From an uncultured Candidatus Melainabacteria bacterium (lineage in GTDB: Bacteria; Cyanobacteriota; Vampirovibrionia; Gastranaerophilales; Gastranaerophilaceae), in assembly GCA_934773085.1 (NCBI GenBank), contig CAKVMU010000038.1, positions 1-10,499 on the forward strand: DNA of 10,499 bases, in the 5' to 3' direction. Under the pieces are notes generated by a model that did not search any database, was not told the DNA's origin, and saw only the letters and a program-made list of their open reading frames with translations. This document shows, piece after piece, positions 7,627 to 10,499 of this stretch. The position numbers were made by a program, and so were the translations under genes. The first letter of the stretch is position 1. Every line of letters starts with the position of its first letter.

Positions 7627-7968
7627 ATGCAAATAAAACAAACTACAATTATATCCCAAAATACAAATGGTTTATTGACCAAAGTAAAGAGATGCTTTTA
7701 CACAGGCACACTTAAATTAAAAACGCTGTTAAAAGATGTTTTTGAAAGGTCTAAACCGGAAGTGGAAACTCAAATGTCAAGAAATTATCCATATCCTCGA
7801 AATTTACCAAACAGTTTTAGCGCCTCAGAGGAAGTTTTTAGCAAAGGAGGCGGTTCCGGAAAGGTAAAATTTTACCCAGAAGACATAAAAAAAATGGAAA
7901 ACATGACCGTGACCGAAAGGTTGCAGTATGGCGAGAAATTAATTAAAGAAGGCAGATACATTCAGTAG
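7627..7968 (+). CDS. Small basic hypothetical protein downstream of the ADP-ribosyltransferase; candidate immunity or accessory protein
   Basis: This 113-residue protein is rich in Lys/Arg (estimated net charge about +9) and has no family I can name. Residues 1-45 are basic and probably helical. A Pro/Ser/Gly-rich linker follows (NYPYPRNLPNSF, then GGGSGK). The C-terminus is a compact helical motif (EDIKKMENMTVTERLQYG, then EKLIKEGRYIQ). It starts at ATG 7627 with GAGG five bases upstream, 41 bp after the large gene, and also has its own promoter-like pair, so co-transcription and independent expression are both possible. Position and separate promoter suit an immunity protein, though many of those are acidic. 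Alternatives are a chaperone, or a displaced older C-terminus, since its last 170 bases look less AT-rich than its first part. Its end overlaps the convergent ispE by 26 bp. Confidence 0.7.
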   Translation: MQIKQTTIISQNTNGLLTKVKRCFYTGTLKLKTLLKDVFERSKPEVETQMSRNYPYPRNLPNSFSASEEVFSKGGGSGKVKFYPEDIKKMENMTVTERLQYGEKLIKEGRYIQ

Positions 7969-8809
7969 CATCCTCAACACACACACCATGAGGAACAAAT
8001 TCCAATCCGTTTATGAACAGAAAATCTTCCCCTAAAATATTATGTTCAATGTTTTCAAGCGCAAAATACGTTGAGCCGGAACCCGACATTATTGCCTGCG
8101 GGTAAGCCTTCTTAATAGCCTGCAATTCTACATAATCATCAAAAACCGCATATTCCAAATCGTTGTATAAATAAGGTCTCACATCCCCGCCGTTTTCCAA
8201 CGCAACAACCATCTTTTCAGTGCAATTATTCTGAGGTTTAACCCGTTTTGCCGCATATTTCTTGTAAGCTTCTCCGGCAGAAATCCCAAGATATTTAGGT
8301 TTTATTATGGTAACATTTGACACTGCAACGGGTAGTTTTTCAGTAACTTCGCCTCTTGAAGTCGCCAATGTACACCCGCCGTTCAAACAAACATTCAAGT
8401 CCGAACCCAATATTGCGCACAAAGATTCTAATTCCCTGTGAGACAAGGGTTTATTCAAGAGTTCATTCAAGCCCCACAAAGTTCCTGCCGCATCAGTACT
8501 TCCACCTGCCAATCCCGCTGCAATCGGAATATTTTTCTCAATATGTATATTAACAATTCCGGTTATTCCCACCTTGTTCAAAAACAACTCAGCTGCCTTA
8601 TACACAAGATTTTTTTCATTATAAGGAATCTCACTGCTTGTGCCCGAAAGATTTATTGTCACCTCGCTAGCAGGCTTGAAATCAATCGTTAAAAAGTCAT
8701 ACAGACTAATCAATTGCATAACACTTTTGATATTATGAAATCCGTCTGTCCTTCTGTTAACAATTTCCAACGTCAAATTAATTTTTGCAGGACATTTAAC
8801 TCTAATCAT
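7943..8809 (-). CDS. ispE: 4-diphosphocytidyl-2-C-methyl-D-erythritol kinase IspE
   Basis: IspE phosphorylates 4-diphosphocytidyl-2-C-methyl-D-erythritol with ATP, the fourth step of the MEP isoprenoid pathway, in the cytoplasm. The 288-residue protein shows all GHMP-kinase marks: PAKINLTLEI (7-16, with K9 expected in the active site), RRTDGFH (19-25), the Gly-rich ATP loop PIAAGLAGGSTDAA (95-108), LGSD (134-137, D137 as predicted catalytic Asp) and MSGSGST (241-247). The loop after D137 reads LNVC rather than the usual VPFF, a minor oddity. ATG 8809 was chosen because MIRVKCPAKINL is the normal IspE N-terminus. A TTG at 8866 would add 19 unusual residues read through a terminator hairpin. 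No Shine-Dalgarno precedes the ATG, but a TACAAT lies six bases upstream, suggesting a leaderless mRNA. The 3' end overlaps the convergent small ORF. Confidence 0.95.
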   Translation of the reverse strand: MIRVKCPAKINLTLEIVNRRTDGFHNIKSVMQLISLYDFLTIDFKPASEVTINLSGTSSEIPYNEKNLVYKAAELFLNKVGITGIVNIHIEKNIPIAAGLAGGSTDAAGTLWGLNELLNKPLSHRELESLCAILGSDLNVCLNGGCTLATSRGEVTEKLPVAVSNVTIIKPKYLGISAGEAYKKYAAKRVKPQNNCTEKMVVALENGGDVRPYLYNDLEYAVFDDYVELQAIKKAYPQAIMSGSGSTYFALENIEHNILGEDFLFINGLEFVPHGVCVEDATECICLL

Positions 8810-8815
8810 AAGACA

Positions 8816-8843
8816 ATTGTAATACAAAAAGCTCTCTTTGGAA
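8816..8843 (-). promoter_or_regulatory. Possible leaderless promoter of ispE
   Basis: The minus strand has TACAAT (8816-8821) six bases before ATG 8809 and a weak TTCCAA (8838-8843) 16 bp farther upstream. Initiation would fall on or next to the A of the start codon. This would explain why ispE lacks a Shine-Dalgarno sequence while most genes in the window have a recognisable one. The -35 match is poor and overlaps the terminator hairpin. Confidence 0.35.
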
Positions 8844-8858
8844 GAGAAACAAAGAGAG
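8826..8858 (-). terminator. Intrinsic terminator hairpin on the minus strand just upstream of ispE
   Basis: CTCTCTTTG and CAAAGAGAG (8850-8858 and 8832-8840) form a perfect 9-bp stem with a 9-nt loop. On the minus strand the stem is followed by CTTTTT (8831 down to 8826), a typical intrinsic terminator tail. No U-run follows on the plus strand. It ends about 16 bases before the ispE start codon, so it terminates either an upstream minus-strand transcript or an ispE leader under attenuation. Confidence 0.6.
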
Positions 8859-8978
8859 TCGGTCAATTATTATGAAGAAAAGATTTGGCTTTTAAAAGCG
8901 TAAGCCGAACACACACACAATGCTCTATTTATTATTAGAGTCGAAAAACGACGATATCATCAGCTGTCCCCGACTTAC
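8826..8978 (-). ncRNA. Putative structured RNA or ispE leader, family unknown
   Basis: The minus-strand transcript from about 8978 to the terminator would be roughly 150 nt with several possible helices. AGUCGG near the 5' end (complement of 8970-8975) pairs with CCGACU (complement of 8857-8862) just before the terminator. Local hairpins are GUCG/CGAC with a U5 loop (8940-8952), CUCUA/UAGAG (8923-8940) and an 8-bp helix between 8884-8891 and 8902-8909 that may include a G-U pair. The 5' AGUCG can also pair with the CGACU beside the U5 hairpin, and the closing helix overlaps the terminator stem by two bases, so alternative folds exist. It matches no tRNA, SRP RNA, 6S or riboswitch consensus I know. 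It may be an independent small RNA or a regulatory leader of ispE. Confidence 0.33.
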
Positions 8979-8984
8979 ACACAC

Positions 8985-9013
8985 ATATTAACACCTTTTC
9001 AGCCCTTTTTTAA
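8985..9013 (-). promoter_or_regulatory. Possible promoter of the putative structured RNA / ispE leader
   Basis: On the minus strand TTAAAA (9008-9013, four of six -35 bases) is followed after 17 bp by TAATAT (8985-8990). The predicted start at about 8978 lies just before the AGUCGG that can close the RNA with its 3' side. The sequence is AT-rich, so this is a moderate-to-weak match. Confidence 0.35.
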
Positions 9014-9050
9014 TCCTCTTTGGAAGTAACTCTTAAGGATTATTTTTCTT
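9011..9050 (+). terminator. Weak terminator-like inverted repeat upstream of uvrB
   Basis: TAATCCT (9011-9017) and AGGATTA (9036-9042) can form a 7-bp stem with an 18-nt loop, followed on the plus strand by TTTTTCTT (9043-9050). It could block plus-strand read-through into uvrB. The AT-rich stem and long loop make it weak; it could instead be an operator for the uvrB promoter. Confidence 0.3.
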
Positions 9051-9066
9051 AAACTTATTCTGCATG

Positions 9067-9072
9067 TATAAT
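9067..9072 (+). promoter_or_regulatory. -10 element of uvrB, suggesting a leaderless transcript
   Basis: A perfect TATAAT ends seven bases before the uvrB ATG (9080), so transcription would begin at or very near the start codon. No Shine-Dalgarno sequence is present in the intervening bases or just upstream. No good -35 is visible; only a T-rich stretch occupies that position. I recognised no LexA-type SOS box here. Confidence 0.45.
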
Positions 9073-9079
9073 TTTAAGT

Positions 9080-10499
9080 ATGAAGGAAAAACGTTTTAAA
9101 ATTTCATCAAAATACGGACCCGCAGGAGACCAACCCAAGGCAATAAAAGAACTTGTTCAAGGAATACAAGACGGAGATGACTCACAGACACTTCTCGGCA
9201 TCACCGGTTCCGGTAAAACATTCACAATCGCCAATGTTATTGAAGCGGTACAAAAGCCTACACTTATAATTGCACACAACAAAACTCTTGCAGCACAGTT
9301 GTACAACGAATTCAAAGAACTTTTTCCGGACAATGCGGTTGAATACTTTATTTCGTACTACGATTATTATCAGCCGGAAGCATATATCCCACGAACCGAC
9401 ACATATATAGAAAAATCCGCAAGCATAAACGAAGAAATTGATAGACTTCGGCACAATACAACCCGAAGCCTTTATGAAAGGAACGATGTAATTGTAGTTG
9501 CTTCCGTAAGCTGTATTTACGGTTTGGGACTGCCGGAAAACTACTTTAAAGGCGCAATTGAATTAAAAGTCGGGATGGAACTTGAGCGCAATGAACTTAT
9601 CAAGCACCTTGTATGCAGTCAATACACCAGAAATGATTTAGTACTGGAACGCTCCACCTTCCGTGCTCGTGGCGATATTGTCGAAATAATGCCTGCGTAT
9701 GAAAAAATCATAACAAGAGTTTACTTTTTCGGAGATGAAATCGAAAAGATTGTCAAAATTGATAATCTGACAGGAGAAATTATTGAAGTTCCGGAATCAA
9801 CCGTAATTTATCCTGCGGTGCATTACATCGCATATGACGAGAACGAAGATGAAACAATCTCAATGATTCGCCAAGAACTCAAGAATCGTGTGGCAGAACT
9901 GGAAAATGAAAACAAAATACTTGAGTCTCAAAGACTGCAACAAAGAGTCAAATACGATATTGAAATGATAAAAGAAATGGGCTATTGTTCAGGCATTGAA
10001 AACTATTCCAGAATTATTGAAAGACGCAAACCTGGAACTCCTCCGGCAACTCTTCTTGACTATTTTCGGGGAGATTTTCTCACCGTTATTGATGAATCCC
10101 ACGTAACGCTTCCGCAATTAAACGGCATGTACCACGGAGATGCATCCAGAAAGAAAACTCTGATTGATTATGGTTTTAGATTGCCATGTGCAAAAGATAA
10201 CAGACCGCTAAAAGGCAAAGAATTTTTTGACAAAGTTCATCAAAAAATCTATATTTCAGCTACCCCGGGGGATTTTGAACGTGAAAGTTCACAACAAATA
10301 GTCGAACAAATCATCCGCCCTACCGGACTTGTCGATCCAAAAATCAGCATTCGTCCTATCGAATCACAGATTCCTGATTTAAAAAAGGAAATACAAATTC
10401 GTGCGGAAAGAAACGAACGTGTACTTATTACAACGCTCACCAAACGTATGGCAGAAGACCTTACCGATTACTTCCTGCAAGACGGAATTCGGGTAAGAT
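9080..10499 (+). CDS. uvrB: Excinuclease ABC subunit UvrB (3' end outside window)
   Basis: UvrB is the damage-verifying helicase-like subunit of the UvrABC nucleotide excision repair complex. The visible 473 codons start MKEKRFKISSKYGPAGDQP, the standard UvrB N-terminus with its GDQP signature. Walker A is GITGSGKT (40-47). The DNA-clamping beta-hairpin begins at YYDYYQPEAYIP (93-104). The damage-handling region includes FRARGDIVEIMPA. The motif II Walker B box is VIDESH (336-341), followed by RLPCAKDNRPL and ISATPG. The last visible residues (VLITTLTKRMAEDLTDYF) enter the second helicase lobe. The C-terminal UvrC/UvrA-binding helices lie beyond the window. Start ATG 9080 fits the family and sits seven bases after a TATAAT. 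No frameshift or missing key residue was seen. It is divergent from ispE. Confidence 0.97.
   Translation, partial: MKEKRFKISSKYGPAGDQPKAIKELVQGIQDGDDSQTLLGITGSGKTFTIANVIEAVQKPTLIIAHNKTLAAQLYNEFKELFPDNAVEYFISYYDYYQPEAYIPRTDTYIEKSASINEEIDRLRHNTTRSLYERNDVIVVASVSCIYGLGLPENYFKGAIELKVGMELERNELIKHLVCSQYTRNDLVLERSTFRARGDIVEIMPAYEKIITRVYFFGDEIEKIVKIDNLTGEIIEVPESTVIYPAVHYIAYDENEDETISMIRQELKNRVAELENENKILESQRLQQRVKYDIEMIKEMGYCSGIENYSRIIERRKPGTPPATLLDYFRGDFLTVIDESHVTLPQLNGMYHGDASRKKTLIDYGFRLPCAKDNRPLKGKEFFDKVHQKIYISATPGDFERESSQQIVEQIIRPTGLVDPKISIRPIESQIPDLKKEIQIRAERNERVLITTLTKRMAEDLTDYFLQDGIRVR

Noticed and set aside
8810..8866. N-terminal extension of IspE from a TTG at 8866
   Set aside because: The extra 19 residues are read through a terminator hairpin, have no ribosome binding site, and the protein from ATG 8809 begins exactly like other IspE proteins.
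2629..8988. Several short CACACACA tracts (near 2630, 7978, 8910, 8980)
   Set aside because: They are only four to five CA units each, lie partly inside coding sequence, share no flanking sequence and show no regular spacing; treated as low-complexity chance.
8867..9079. Search for a tRNA, SRP RNA or 6S RNA in the ispE-uvrB gap
   Set aside because: No T-loop or CCA-type acceptor pattern, no SRP apical-loop motif and no single long 6S-like hairpin were found.
9000..9079. LexA/SOS operator in front of uvrB
   Set aside because: No recognisable LexA box of the types I know is present; the only dyad is the terminator-like repeat.
9182..9454. 90-codon open frame antisense to uvrB
   Set aside because: It lies fully inside the well-conserved UvrB coding sequence, has Cys/Phe-rich composition typical of an antisense shadow and no ribosome binding site.

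Overview
The window looks like chromosomal DNA of a low-GC gut bacterium, most likely a non-photosynthetic cyanobacterial relative (Gastranaerophilales/Vampirovibrionia). This is an inference. It rests on the ordinary bacterial housekeeping genes (rel, plsC, ispE, uvrB) combined with lineage-style hypothetical proteins, one of which carries an N-terminal 'TVSFGA' segment that I associate with that group. A Firmicutes-like gut bacterium cannot be excluded from sequence alone.

Layout. Bases 3-1217 (+) hold the C-terminal part of a bifunctional (p)ppGpp synthetase/hydrolase (Rel). Converging on it, with a 4-bp tail-to-tail overlap, is a minus-strand gene (1214-2524) whose protein reads like a very diverged RelA/SpoT synthetase fold. 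Upstream of that on the minus strand lie two tandem PlsC-type acyltransferases (2601-3275, 3300-3968) with a good promoter in front of the first, then a small acidic GTG-initiated protein (4043-4405).

The accessory part is 4610-7968 (+). A 991-residue protein has a long helical N-terminus, a Gly/Ala-rich hydrophobic middle and a C-terminal mono-ADP-ribosyltransferase domain (R862, S919-T-S921, E960-x-E962). The DNA becomes clearly more AT-rich at about 6550, so the C-terminal third looks like an exchangeable toxin tip. A small basic ORF (7627-7968) follows 41 bp later behind its own near-consensus promoter (TTGACA, 17 bp, TAGAAT), as expected for an immunity, antitoxin or chaperone gene. This pair is the best candidate for an undescribed system here.

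On the right, ispE (7943-8809, minus) and uvrB (9080 to the window end, plus) are divergent. Both lack a Shine-Dalgarno sequence and have a -10-like hexamer six or seven bases before the ATG, suggesting leaderless mRNAs. Between them the minus strand could encode a roughly 150-nt structured RNA: it has a promoter-like pair, several hairpins, a 5'/3' closing helix and an intrinsic terminator. It could be a separate small RNA or a leader that controls ispE.

The housekeeping genes do not form one pathway: stringent response (Rel), phospholipid acylation (PlsC), isoprenoid precursor synthesis by the MEP route (IspE) and nucleotide excision repair (UvrB). No tRNA, rRNA, CRISPR array or transposase was seen, and no gap between genes exceeds 300 bases.
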